Shown: piece after piece, positions 32,562 through 40,774 of the stretch
Position numbering within the stretch: the stretch's first letter is position 1
How the letters are laid out: every line of letters starts with the position of its first letter
Source of the DNA: Butyrivibrio sp. X503
GTDB taxonomy: Bacteria > Bacillota > Clostridia > Lachnospirales > Lachnospiraceae
Direction: 5' to 3'
DNA length: 64,000 bases
Assembly (NCBI RefSeq): GCF_003625475.1
Contig: NZ_RAIQ01000003.1
Span: 62,001-126,000, forward strand
Notes under the pieces: model-generated
Seen by the model: only the letters and a program-made list of their open reading frames with translations
Database searches by the model: none
What the model was told of the DNA's origin: nothing
Translations under genes and position numbers: made by a program

Positions 32562-35500
32562 TTACTGATTCGCACTTATGATACCAATGTTACTGAGTAT
32601 GTCCTCAGCCTTTGTGGGCTGGTAGAAGCGCCTTCCGGGTCTTACAACCTGGTCGATACCGGGTATTGCACTTACGCTGCTGTGCTTATCCGAATCGTAG
32701 AACATAAAGCTTGTCGAGCCGCCAAACGAATCGCCGCTCTTCTTATCTCTTCCTACTATCTCTCCCGCGAATGTCCTGTATGGAATGACGAGCCTTGGAT
32801 CATCGGAAGGATTAGCCGTCACTTCCTCGCTCATCAAAATGTGTCCCGTAGCTCCCGTGCCGTTTTCGGCCTTTACCTTTCCTTCGCAGTCGCCGCAGAT
32901 ACCGCCGACGTGCGTTCCCTTAAGGTTGCTGTTCGCCGCAGAGGTTCCTTTGACATCGAGATCTCCAAACAGGAATCCGATCATACCTCCGACGTATCCG
33001 TCAAAGCCTTCGGACCTTACAAGCATGCTTGTTTCGCCCAAAGAGCCGTCTTCCGTATACGCTACGCTGCAGTTGTCAAAAGATATATCGCCGCCGGAGC
33101 AACCAACGAGGCCGCCGCAGTAGCTTATTTCATTGGTCTCGGGCTCCCAGAGAGCCACAAGCCTTATATCGTCCCTAACAAGATTTCCGTGTACATATTC
33201 TTTGGTCGTAGGATTGCCGTTCTCAACAACCATCCATCCCGAGAAGATAAACGTATTCTTTTCAGGATCAACCGGTCTCGTCGCTGTCGTAGGGATTATT
33301 GAAGAGACGTTCTCGACATAATATGTCTTTTCATCTCTTGTTACCCTGTGGAATACGCTGTTCGAGTTATCGGGATAAACCGTATCCTTCCAGGTTCCGC
33401 CGTCAAGGTCGTACTCAACAACGTAGTCGCCCGCGAGCATCGCTTCGCAGCTGTCCGTGTAAGGCTCTACAACGTACAGGCTCACATCCGAGTCAAAAAC
33501 TGTTCCCGGAAGCTTAGCAATATTATTCTGAGTGGACGCCGTTCCGTCCTCGTTATTAACTGAAGAATCGCTGTAGCCATAGCCTGTTGTAAAGCGCGTC
33601 CTAGCGAATCCCTCGCTCATAGCCTTCGTGATACCGATACGAGGCGTTCCGCTTGAATTCGTGATCGCACCCGTGATCGTGATAGTGTGCTTAACACCGC
33701 CCGCATCTGCCGGAAGCTCGACGTTGTTGACAACGGAAGCTGCCGAATTCTCGTAGATATACGGGTTGTCGCGAAGATTGAACGTAGCGCCGGAATTAAA
33801 GTAGATTCCTCCGCCCGCCGTGTTCGCGCTGTTGTATTTGATCTCAGGGCTGCCCGTAACGGTGAGGGTACCGCCGCTCGAAATATAGATACCTCCGCCG
33901 TAATCCGCAGCGTTATTGGTGATCGTACCTGCGCTGATATTAGCCGCATGACCAACCGTAACCGCGCCGCCGATGTCAGCCTTGTTATTCGTTATATGTC
34001 CGCCGTACATGTTGAATGTACCCGAATCCGTCGCATATACAGCGCCGCCGTCGCCGCCTCTGTTACCTGCGATATTTCCTCTGTACAGGTTAAAAGAGCC
34101 ACTCTCTACCTTTACGGCACCGTGCGAAGAAGCACCTGTGATAACGCCGCCGCTGACCGTCTTTTCCTGACCGTCCACGGGACTTGTTATCGATCTGTCA
34201 TCGTCTCCGCAGTCGGTGAGCTTAAGCTCCGCCCCGTCGGAAACCGCGATCATTCTGGAATCTCCGCCCTCCCAATTTATCTTTTTACCGTTAAGACAGA
34301 GAGTTATATTCTCATCAACAACCCACGTGCTTGTGAGGTTGACGTCGTTCTCAAGGTAGTAGCTTCCTGCCGAAGTGGGAAGGCTGTCGTCGTTTACCCA
34401 CCTTCTGAAAGCGATATTGTCATCGTCGTCATCGTGATGAACGCCGTAGATATCGTGCCTGTGGTCAGGCGCCACGAGCTTGGCCTCATTTCCGTCGTGG
34501 ATGACGTCGTACTCGTTACTGTCGGATATGAAGTACTTGGCGGGATCGACGTCCTTATTTTCGCCGTCGACGTAGCCGTAGCCTGTTGTAAAGAAGCCCG
34601 GATCCTCCATGCGGATGCCTACCCTTGTACCTGACAAAAGAGGATTCACAACCGTGAGCTTCCTTCCACTCTTAAGGTAGACATTGCTCCTCGTTCCGCT
34701 TTCGGTATTCTGCGAAATATAGATCTTTCCTTCTATCTTCACGGTTCCGCTCGAATAATAAACGCCGTGATCTTCGTTTCTTATGATGCTTCCGCCGTAG
34801 ATCTCAACGGTCGCGGTATTGGAAACATAGACGCCGGCTCCCGTGTTGTCGGAAATCTCTCCGTTGTAAAGCTGCGCAGTTCCGTTTGTTATCTTGATTC
34901 CGTCGCCGTCATTTTCAGTGATGACACCGCCCGACATCTTGAAGGTACCGCCGGTTATGCTTATGCAGCCTTTTTTGCCGCCCGTGATCTTACCTTTTCC
35001 GTGCGTGCTCGCATTACAGTCATCGAGTTCAAAAGAGCTTTCGAGGCCCACTACGATAGGAACCTGGCTGCTGTCGTTGACTGCCGTGAGGACATAGCCG
35101 TTAAGACAGAGCGTTGTATCTCCCTGAACTACCCACGACTTTGTAAATGTCGTATCGACGGTGAGATAATACTTTCCACCAGCGGGAAGTGTTGTCGGGT
35201 CGAATTTGTATACGCCGTCCTCAAGATACAAGCCGAGCGTTACATCGATAGGAGTCCATCCCGCGCCGTGATCGTGTACCGCCCACTGCGCATACAGAGT
35301 GACATCCTGAGTTATTGTCTTCATGTCGCCGATGTTCCAGAACTCGCCTGTTCCGTCAACGACGGGCTTTGTGTACCATCCCGCAAAGACGCAGCCGGTG
35401 CAAACGTACTTGCACGCGAATTTATCGTCCGTGAGCTCAACCTGTGCTCCGGGCATCGTAGGCACATCAATGAGTATCGATTTCATCGTTCCTGAAACCT

Positions 35501-36305
35501 TGCCACTGATAACGCCTGTGTCGTTCCTTGTAAATGTGATCTTTCTCTTAGCTGTGGAATTGTTTATGACAAATATGGAAAAAGAGTCCGCTTCAAAGGT
35601 AGCCACAATATCTGCGCCGCTCGTAGATATTCCGCCCACGTTTTCAATGGATTCATCTATGACTTCCGATTTTTCATCTATGGATGCGACCTTTTCAAGC
35701 TTGGTCCCTGCGCTCTCATCGATGTGATAGACATCGACAAGAAGCTTGTCGCCGTTGTCCTTAGCCTCTTTTGCCTTATCCTTCATGGTGATCGAAAGGC
35801 TGATGGGCTTTATGGGCTCAACGTCGTTGCCGTTGACATCCTTAAATCCGATATCGAGGTATTCAAGGCTGTCTTTTGGCATGTCGCTCTTATTTATTGC
35901 ATCCTTCTGGCCGGAGCTGAGTGACGCCGCAGAGACACTCTTCGCGTAGAAGCCGGCTCTTTTGTCAAAAGCTCCCAAAGGGATGATTGCCTTGACTTCG
36001 TAGCAGGTTCCGGCTATATCCTTGGAGACGGTCCACTGCTCGGAAGGATAGTTCACGCCCGAAGCCGCGTTGGGGTTCTCTGTAAGGAAATTGGTACCGT
36101 CAAAGTAAACTTTATTGAAGCCGCCGTTTCCGTCGTCGAGATCGACCGCAATGACGTCAGTGAGCTCGTCAAAGAACTGAAGCTCTTCGGCGGCGTAGGC
36201 TATAACCTCGAAAAGGCCGAAGTTCAGCACAAGAACAGCTGACAAGATCAGTGTCATCAGCTTCTTTTTGATGCTATTTCTTTTTCCCGTACTGAATCTC
36301 TTCAT
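32562..36305 (-). CDS. Large secreted beta-helix protein with InlB-type repeats and GLUG-like end
   Basis: This 1247-residue protein has a signal peptide (basic start, hydrophobic core, cleavage after AYA). Two Listeria-Bacteroides (InlB B) repeats are visible: CVFAGWYTKPVVDG...TLYAQW near residue 330 and FIFSGWMVVENG...LVALW near 1090. Between them lie right-handed beta-helix turns such as GGTFKMSGGVITENDGDGIK and GGSIIRNEDHGVYY. The last part has GLUG-like motifs (GGLVGCSGGDISFDNC, GGMIGFLFGDL, GGICGDC). It has no cell-wall anchor. The position right after the minor pilins suggests a pilus-associated adhesin; that is inference. Confidence 0.82.
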   Translation of the reverse strand: MKRFSTGKRNSIKKKLMTLILSAVLVLNFGLFEVIAYAAEELQFFDELTDVIAVDLDDGNGGFNKVYFDGTNFLTENPNAASGVNYPSEQWTVSKDIAGTCYEVKAIIPLGAFDKRAGFYAKSVSAASLSSGQKDAINKSDMPKDSLEYLDIGFKDVNGNDVEPIKPISLSITMKDKAKEAKDNGDKLLVDVYHIDESAGTKLEKVASIDEKSEVIDESIENVGGISTSGADIVATFEADSFSIFVINNSTAKRKITFTRNDTGVISGKVSGTMKSILIDVPTMPGAQVELTDDKFACKYVCTGCVFAGWYTKPVVDGTGEFWNIGDMKTITQDVTLYAQWAVHDHGAGWTPIDVTLGLYLEDGVYKFDPTTLPAGGKYYLTVDTTFTKSWVVQGDTTLCLNGYVLTAVNDSSQVPIVVGLESSFELDDCNASTHGKGKITGGKKGCISITGGTFKMSGGVITENDGDGIKITNGTAQLYNGEISDNTGAGVYVSNTATVEIYGGSIIRNEDHGVYYSSGTVKIEGKIYISQNTESGTRSNVYLKSGRKLTVVNPLLSGTRVGIRMEDPGFFTTGYGYVDGENKDVDPAKYFISDSNEYDVIHDGNEAKLVAPDHRHDIYGVHHDDDDDNIAFRRWVNDDSLPTSAGSYYLENDVNLTSTWVVDENITLCLNGKKINWEGGDSRMIAVSDGAELKLTDCGDDDRSITSPVDGQEKTVSGGVITGASSHGAVKVESGSFNLYRGNIAGNRGGDGGAVYATDSGTFNMYGGHITNNKADIGGAVTVGHAANISAGTITNNAADYGGGIYISSGGTLTVTGSPEIKYNSANTAGGGIYFNSGATFNLRDNPYIYENSAASVVNNVELPADAGGVKHTITITGAITNSSGTPRIGITKAMSEGFARTRFTTGYGYSDSSVNNEDGTASTQNNIAKLPGTVFDSDVSLYVVEPYTDSCEAMLAGDYVVEYDLDGGTWKDTVYPDNSNSVFHRVTRDEKTYYVENVSSIIPTTATRPVDPEKNTFIFSGWMVVENGNPTTKEYVHGNLVRDDIRLVALWEPETNEISYCGGLVGCSGGDISFDNCSVAYTEDGSLGETSMLVRSEGFDGYVGGMIGFLFGDLDVKGTSAANSNLKGTHVGGICGDCEGKVKAENGTGATGHILMSEEVTANPSDDPRLVIPYRTFAGEIVGRDKKSGDSFGGSTSFMFYDSDKHSSVSAIPGIDQVVRPGRRFYQPTKAEDILSNIGIISANQ

Positions 36306-36375
36306 AGTCCGCCCCTCATAAAATATGAATCAATTCAATCAGTATCCGCCCATAATAAAAATTAAATCAATTCTA

Positions 36376-38403
36376 TCAGTTTCCTGGTTCCGGAACCGTC
36401 ACGATGTAGCCGGTCGGAATGTCCTCGCCTTCCTCGTCCGTCTCTTCACCCGTTATCTCAACTCTGCAGTTTTTGACGGTCGAATCGTTCATCATTATTC
36501 CCGAAAGTGCGCCGCAGGATGCGATGACGTTGTCCTCATCTCCGTCCGCGCCGACCTTCTGGATGCCGGTTATCTGAGGATCTATGAGGATCAGGTTGTT
36601 GATCTCGCTTCCCCAGAATATCCTAAAGAGTCCCGTGCAGTATCTGTCGTAGACCGTGGTTCCGTTTACCGTCACGTTGTAGCTTCCGGTCGGGAGATAC
36701 GATCTTGGAACTACTGCCGTCTTGCCCTCGTTAAATTCGAGCACTGCGCTCTTTGAAAGGTCCGATTCATCGATCTTAAGATTGAGGATCTTGTGAGGCT
36801 GTGCCTCCGCCTCGCCCTCGTTGAGCGCGTCGTACTTATCAATGTATTCGTTCAATATCGGAGTAAAATATCTCGATTCTCTCTCCGATGCTTCGCTCAT
36901 CGTATAGCAGTCATACCACAGGAAACGCTCATTTTCCTTGGGCTCCTCGCCGGTGACTGCCGCGTTAAAATCAATATCTTTTGTCTGGACAGCGTTTATA
37001 GGTCTCTCGCCGAAGCTGTCGTAAAGGCTTCCCGTCGCTATGGAATCGACGATGCCGCTGCTCTCATCAAGGTTCTGAAGGTGCCTTGCGTAGGCGATAA
37101 ATGCGTTGTACTTGCCGGATTTAACGCCGGTCTTGATCTTGCCCTCTTCCGTGCTGATGCCGTTGTCGTAGGCAAAAAGGCTGTTGTCGGAAGCTGTCGC
37201 ACTCGCCCTAAGGAGCGCGCCGTCTATGATGACTTCGCCGTGTCCTTCGTAATTTGCATAGGTCGAAACGTCGACCTTGACTGTCACGTTCTCGCCGGGG
37301 TAGAGGTATGCGTTCGCATCGTCCGCGCCGCTCTCATTGAGCCTTGCGGCAACTCTGCCGACGGGGATCCACGATACGTCCTTAAACACATCGTCGGATG
37401 AAGGAAGCGATCCGTTCTTGGAGAACTGTCCCGCGAAGCTACTTAGCTTGCCGTTTTGTTCATTTACGCCCAGGGCGTCGAGCAAAAGAGGTATCTTCGT
37501 GTATTCAAGGGTATCGATGTAGGTGCCCCACTGCGCAAATACCATCTTGTTCTTACTTGTTTCGCCCTCGATCTCGACTCTTATAAGGAGTTTTTTGTTC
37601 TTGATCCTGTTGTTGTAATTGGGGCCCTGCGAAGGGAATACGATCTCGATGTTGCTAAGAAGCTTATCCGAGTTAAAAAGACGTCTCTCTCCGCCTACGT
37701 AATGTCCGACCCTTACGTTTATCTTATTTCTTACATCATTGTCGATGATGGCTTCTGCGAGCTTGTCCTCTGAACCCTCGCCGTCAGATACCTGATAATA
37801 TCCGACATGGCCCTTAAAGGTGCTCTTTCTTCTCTCATCATCTCTTATGATGTCCATGTTCGCTGATGTGTAGAGCTCATCGATGTGGTACTTGTTCGTA
37901 TCTGTCAGGTAAACTACCGAGTACACGCGGAAGTTCACGGGATCGAACTCAAGTAAGATTCCGTTTTCGAAGAGCTCCGGTGAAAGGAGCTGTCCGTCCG
38001 CGGTAAGGAGCTTTAGCACCGCGTCGCTTCCAAGCTTCGCTACGCCTTTTTCCTGACCGATGACAAAATACTCTACGTCGATATCTATGTATTCGCTGTC
38101 GTTGACCTCGCTCTTGATGCGGATGGTCTTGCCTTCAAGGATGCCGGATGCTGATGATCCGCCCATTAGCATGTCCTGCGTAACTCCGTCAAAAGCGTAG
38201 ATCTCCTGCATCCTGTTCTGGAAAGCCATGGCGATACTCTCCGCCGTTCTGTCGGCTGCTGCCTGCCTGTTGTTCTCAATGTATGAGCTGACAAAAGAAA
38301 AGCCAAGAGCGAACAAAACCACAAGTATCGCTACGACGATAAGCACCTCTGCAAGTGAAAAGCCCCTGTTATTCAGTTTTCCGGTTGTCTTATCCCCTCT
38401 CAT
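36376..38403 (-). CDS. Long minor-pilin-like protein with prepilin N-terminus
   Basis: This 675-residue protein starts with a class III prepilin signal: NNRGFSLAEVLIVVAILVVL, with cleavage after Gly and Glu at +5. At about 660 mature residues it is far longer than a normal pilin. The large C-terminal part is beta-rich; the end (CGALSGIMMNDSTVKNCRVE) resembles GLUG repeats as in the next gene. Such large minor pilins can sit at the pilus tip and bind ligands, as in minor-pilin/adhesin sets. Upstream, three copies of a segment with GGTGA precede the ATG; the nearest serves as its ribosome binding site. Confidence 0.85.
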   Translation of the reverse strand: MRGDKTTGKLNNRGFSLAEVLIVVAILVVLFALGFSFVSSYIENNRQAAADRTAESIAMAFQNRMQEIYAFDGVTQDMLMGGSSASGILEGKTIRIKSEVNDSEYIDIDVEYFVIGQEKGVAKLGSDAVLKLLTADGQLLSPELFENGILLEFDPVNFRVYSVVYLTDTNKYHIDELYTSANMDIIRDDERRKSTFKGHVGYYQVSDGEGSEDKLAEAIIDNDVRNKINVRVGHYVGGERRLFNSDKLLSNIEIVFPSQGPNYNNRIKNKKLLIRVEIEGETSKNKMVFAQWGTYIDTLEYTKIPLLLDALGVNEQNGKLSSFAGQFSKNGSLPSSDDVFKDVSWIPVGRVAARLNESGADDANAYLYPGENVTVKVDVSTYANYEGHGEVIIDGALLRASATASDNSLFAYDNGISTEEGKIKTGVKSGKYNAFIAYARHLQNLDESSGIVDSIATGSLYDSFGERPINAVQTKDIDFNAAVTGEEPKENERFLWYDCYTMSEASERESRYFTPILNEYIDKYDALNEGEAEAQPHKILNLKIDESDLSKSAVLEFNEGKTAVVPRSYLPTGSYNVTVNGTTVYDRYCTGLFRIFWGSEINNLILIDPQITGIQKVGADGDEDNVIASCGALSGIMMNDSTVKNCRVEITGEETDEEGEDIPTGYIVTVPEPGN

Positions 38404-38409
38404 AAGAAA

Positions 38410-38464
38410 GCCTCACCTTTTATCTAAGCCTCACCTTTTATCTAAGCCGGTCACCTTTTATCAA
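38410..38464. repeat. Three short tandem repeats at a pilin gene junction
   Basis: GCCTCACCTTTTATCTAA occurs at 38410-38427 and again at 38428-38445. A 19-bp variant follows at 38446-38464 and includes the last codons and stop of the upstream gene. On the coding strand each copy holds AAAGGTGA, so the ribosome binding site of the 675-aa pilin gene is effectively tripled. Confidence 0.85.
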
Positions 38465-39065
38465 CTATGATAGGCACCGCCAAAAAATAATTCTCTGAAA
38501 GTACGTTTTCTTCCTTGTCTACCACCTTTATATGGACCTTAAACGCGTCGTCCTCAAACTTTATGCTCATACCTGCGGATAGCTCATATTTGCCTGTTTT
38601 CGTCCTGTATGCGCCCTCTCCTGCTATGTCAAACAAAGGGCTGCTGTACAAAACAGAACTCTCGCAGATTCTGCCGTACGGGCCGTCATCCGATGCATTT
38701 ACGTATCCGATGATGTCGCCGGATTTATCTACTACGGAAAAATGCGCTCCCGGTCCGAAATTATGGGAATCGCTGTTAAATAATATCTCTCCGTGGTCGC
38801 CCTTTTTTATCTCTCCGCCTACTACTGCGACCTTAGAGCTTGAAAGCTCGCTCATAGCATATTCCGAAAGCTCACTGCAAAGCTCCATGGAAGCTGATAT
38901 CTGCGCGCTTTTCTGATATCTGTTAACTGCAAGTGAAACGGTCGCGGTCAAAATAGACGTTGCAAGAAGTATGATGACCGTTGCTGCCAAAAGCTCCGCA
39001 AGCGAAAAGCCTTTGCGACTTCTGATAAGTCCGTATGCTCTTTTGACTTTGCGCTTTATACTCAT
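38451..39065 (-). CDS. Minor-pilin-like protein
   Basis: This 204-residue protein has a prepilin N-terminus: RSRKGFSLAELLAATVIILLA, with cleavage after Gly and Glu at +5. The mature part has a helix continuing (MELCSELSEYAMSELSSSK) and a beta-rich globular domain. It fits the minor pilins that prime pilus assembly. It lies 5 bp after another minor-pilin-like gene and ends in the short tandem repeats ahead of the 675-aa gene. Confidence 0.85.
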   Translation of the reverse strand: MSIKRKVKRAYGLIRSRKGFSLAELLAATVIILLATSILTATVSLAVNRYQKSAQISASMELCSELSEYAMSELSSSKVAVVGGEIKKGDHGEILFNSDSHNFGPGAHFSVVDKSGDIIGYVNASDDGPYGRICESSVLYSSPLFDIAGEGAYRTKTGKYELSAGMSIKFEDDAFKVHIKVVDKEENVLSENYFLAVPIIVDKR

Positions 39066-39070
39066 AGGCT

Positions 39071-39454
39071 TTAGTTATCCTCAAATTCCGCTGACCAGTA
39101 ATAGTACTTCTCCCCGCTCTCTCTTTCTGCCTCGTAGACATTTATATCGGTGGCTCCGTAGCCGAGCGCTCCGCCCGCCGCATGATCGAGCTCCATTGAT
39201 ACGCTCTTGTCGCTGTTTTCAATGTAGATCGTCACGCCTGCTGCCTCGCTGACACTGACCTCTTCCTTGTCAAAAAGATCGTTCTTCGTGCCCGCATTAA
39301 CTTTTCCGGAAGCAACAATAGCCCCCGCGAGTATCACCATACCCATGGAAGCGATAATCAGTGAAATCAGGGTTTCCGCGAGTGTTTCACCTCTTCGTTC
39401 ATTAAGTTTATTGAATACGGATCTTGTGAACTTACCCAAATCCATCCCCCTCAC
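39071..39454 (-). CDS. Minor-pilin-like protein with variant signal
   Basis: This 127-residue protein has an N-terminus like a prepilin: NERRGETLAETLISLIIASM. After the presumed cleavage Gly the first mature residue is Glu instead of Phe, and Glu at +5 is kept (G|ETLAE). The rest is short and beta-rich with Tyr- and Glu-rich ends. It may be processed by the local prepilin peptidase, though the missing hydrophobic +1 is unusual. It is preceded by the 31-bp repeats and followed 5 bp later by the next minor-pilin gene. Confidence 0.75.
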   Translation of the reverse strand: MRGMDLGKFTRSVFNKLNERRGETLAETLISLIIASMGMVILAGAIVASGKVNAGTKNDLFDKEEVSVSEAAGVTIYIENSDKSVSMELDHAAGGALGYGATDINVYEAERESGEKYYYWSAEFEDN

Positions 39455-39455
39455 A

Positions 39456-39545
39456 CTGCCGGTTTCTTTGGTCTCTATCGAGCAAGCTGCCGGTTTCTTT
39501 GGTCTCTATCTAGCAACTGTCAATTTCCTTTGGTCTCTATCGAAC
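39456..39545. repeat. Three 30-31-bp tandem repeats spanning a gene end
   Basis: The motif CTGCCGGTTTCTTTGGTCTC starts at 39456 and 39487; a variant, CTGTCAATTTCCTTTGGTCT, starts at 39517. The last copy includes the final codons and stop of the 205-aa gene, so the other two look like duplicated gene tail placed between genes. Confidence 0.8.
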
Positions 39546-40137
39546 AGTCTGACCAGGTATAATCCTTGCCGCCGATCCCGTTTTCCTCGGAGCTTACCGC
39601 AAAGAATAATGTCACCGTGCTCTTGTTTATCTCGCTCTCATCTATGCCTTCTCTTCCGTCGCTAAGTACAACCTCTATGTTATTGTTATCGTCATTTTTG
39701 GCCGATATTTTCACTCTCAAAGGATCTGTTTCCGGATCCGCTCCCGATGAGATATACCAGGTCATTTCATTTCCTGCGCCCGATACAAGAGTCTTAAATT
39801 CCTCTTCAAAAGAGCTTTCTCCAAAGTTCTCTTTTTCTTTTTCCGAAAGCTTTCCTAGTTCGCTCTCACTTACTCCCGCAGGGCCGTATCCGACCACGTA
39901 TTCACCGCTTCCTTCATCATAAGAATAGCTGCATCCGTTAAAAAGCATTCTTACGTAAGATGCAGCTGATGATAACGCAAGATCGGACTGGTAACTATCT
40001 CTTTGTCTTGCAACCGTTTTTGCGCTGTTTAACGACGCGCTTATGAGTGCCACGCCGATCAGCGCGGAAGCAAGCAGCACGCCAAGTGCAAAAACAAGCG
40101 TTGCCCCTCTTTTTTCATAAAATATCTTTCTTATCAT
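39520..40137 (-). CDS. PilX-like minor pilus protein
   Basis: This 205-residue protein has an N-terminus of PilX type: YEKRGATLVFALGVLLASAL, one membrane helix with a Gly before the hydrophobic run but no Glu at +5. LALSSAASYVRMLFNG and a beta-rich acidic domain follow. PilX-like proteins help pilus assembly and surface interactions. It overlaps the pilO-like gene by 4 bp (40134-40137), so translation is probably coupled. Its last codons lie in the 31-bp repeat block. Confidence 0.72.
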   Translation of the reverse strand: MIRKIFYEKRGATLVFALGVLLASALIGVALISASLNSAKTVARQRDSYQSDLALSSAASYVRMLFNGCSYSYDEGSGEYVVGYGPAGVSESELGKLSEKEKENFGESSFEEEFKTLVSGAGNEMTWYISSGADPETDPLRVKISAKNDDNNNIEVVLSDGREGIDESEINKSTVTLFFAVSSEENGIGGKDYTWSDCSIETKGN

Positions 40138-40763
40138 TTGCTCTTACCATCCGCGGGGAGTTCAAGATCTTCAATACCGCCGTATACCGTCTCATAGAAA
40201 GTTGCCGAACAATCAATGGTTATATCTTTTTCGAAGAGATCTTTGTCGACCTCGTTATCTCCTTTTCCGGATTTATCAAAGCCAACGCTCATATCTCCGA
40301 TGATGCAGCGTATATCACTGCCTTCGAGCTCTTTTATTATCTTCTTGGCATCTTCATATCCCGATACGGTAAATGACAACGAGAACTTCCTTCTAAGCTG
40401 CTCTTTGTCTCTTGATATCTTGGAGAAATTTATGTGATATTCCTTGGTGCTGGCAGTCAGAATATCCTGCAAATAAGATATCTCCTGCTTTTCATAGTTA
40501 TAGCTAGGCATGTATGTGTACTCAGGTGTGCCTTCAACTATGGAATCCATCTCTTTTTTCATCTTCTGGATCTCTTCCATTTTTACTTCAGCCTCTGTTA
40601 TCTCAAGCTCAAGATCTGCCTGTTTTTGCTCAAGACGCTTGATCTGGCTGATCGAAGGTTCATACACATAGAAATAATAGGCTGCACCGATCATTATCAA
40701 TGCCAGTATTAAAAGAAGGAATTTTTCTCTTGTTGTTAGTTCTCTGTTTAACTTCTTAAGCAC
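40134..40763 (-). CDS. pilO: PilO-like type IV pilus alignment protein
   Basis: This 209-residue protein has one N-terminal membrane helix (EKFLLLILALIMIGAAYYFY), a coiled coil (ISQIKRLEQKQADLELEITE, AEVKMEEIQKMKKEM) and a ferredoxin-like domain (FSLSFTVSGYEDAKKIIKEL). This is the PilO layout. PilO pairs with PilN and links the cytoplasmic PilM ring to the outside. It lies 11 bp after the pilM-pilN fusion gene, as expected for this set. Confidence 0.85.
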   Translation of the reverse strand: MLKKLNRELTTREKFLLLILALIMIGAAYYFYVYEPSISQIKRLEQKQADLELEITEAEVKMEEIQKMKKEMDSIVEGTPEYTYMPSYNYEKQEISYLQDILTASTKEYHINFSKISRDKEQLRRKFSLSFTVSGYEDAKKIIKELEGSDIRCIIGDMSVGFDKSGKGDNEVDKDLFEKDITIDCSATFYETVYGGIEDLELPADGKSK

Positions 40764-40774
40764 CGGTTTTCTCC

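Noticed and set aside
33687..34634. 315-codon plus-strand ORF, and other long plus-strand ORFs between 30.6 and 38 kb
   Set aside because: They lie antisense to the large secreted-protein and pilin genes, whose signal peptides and repeats are clear. GC-rich codons make the opposite frames open by chance.
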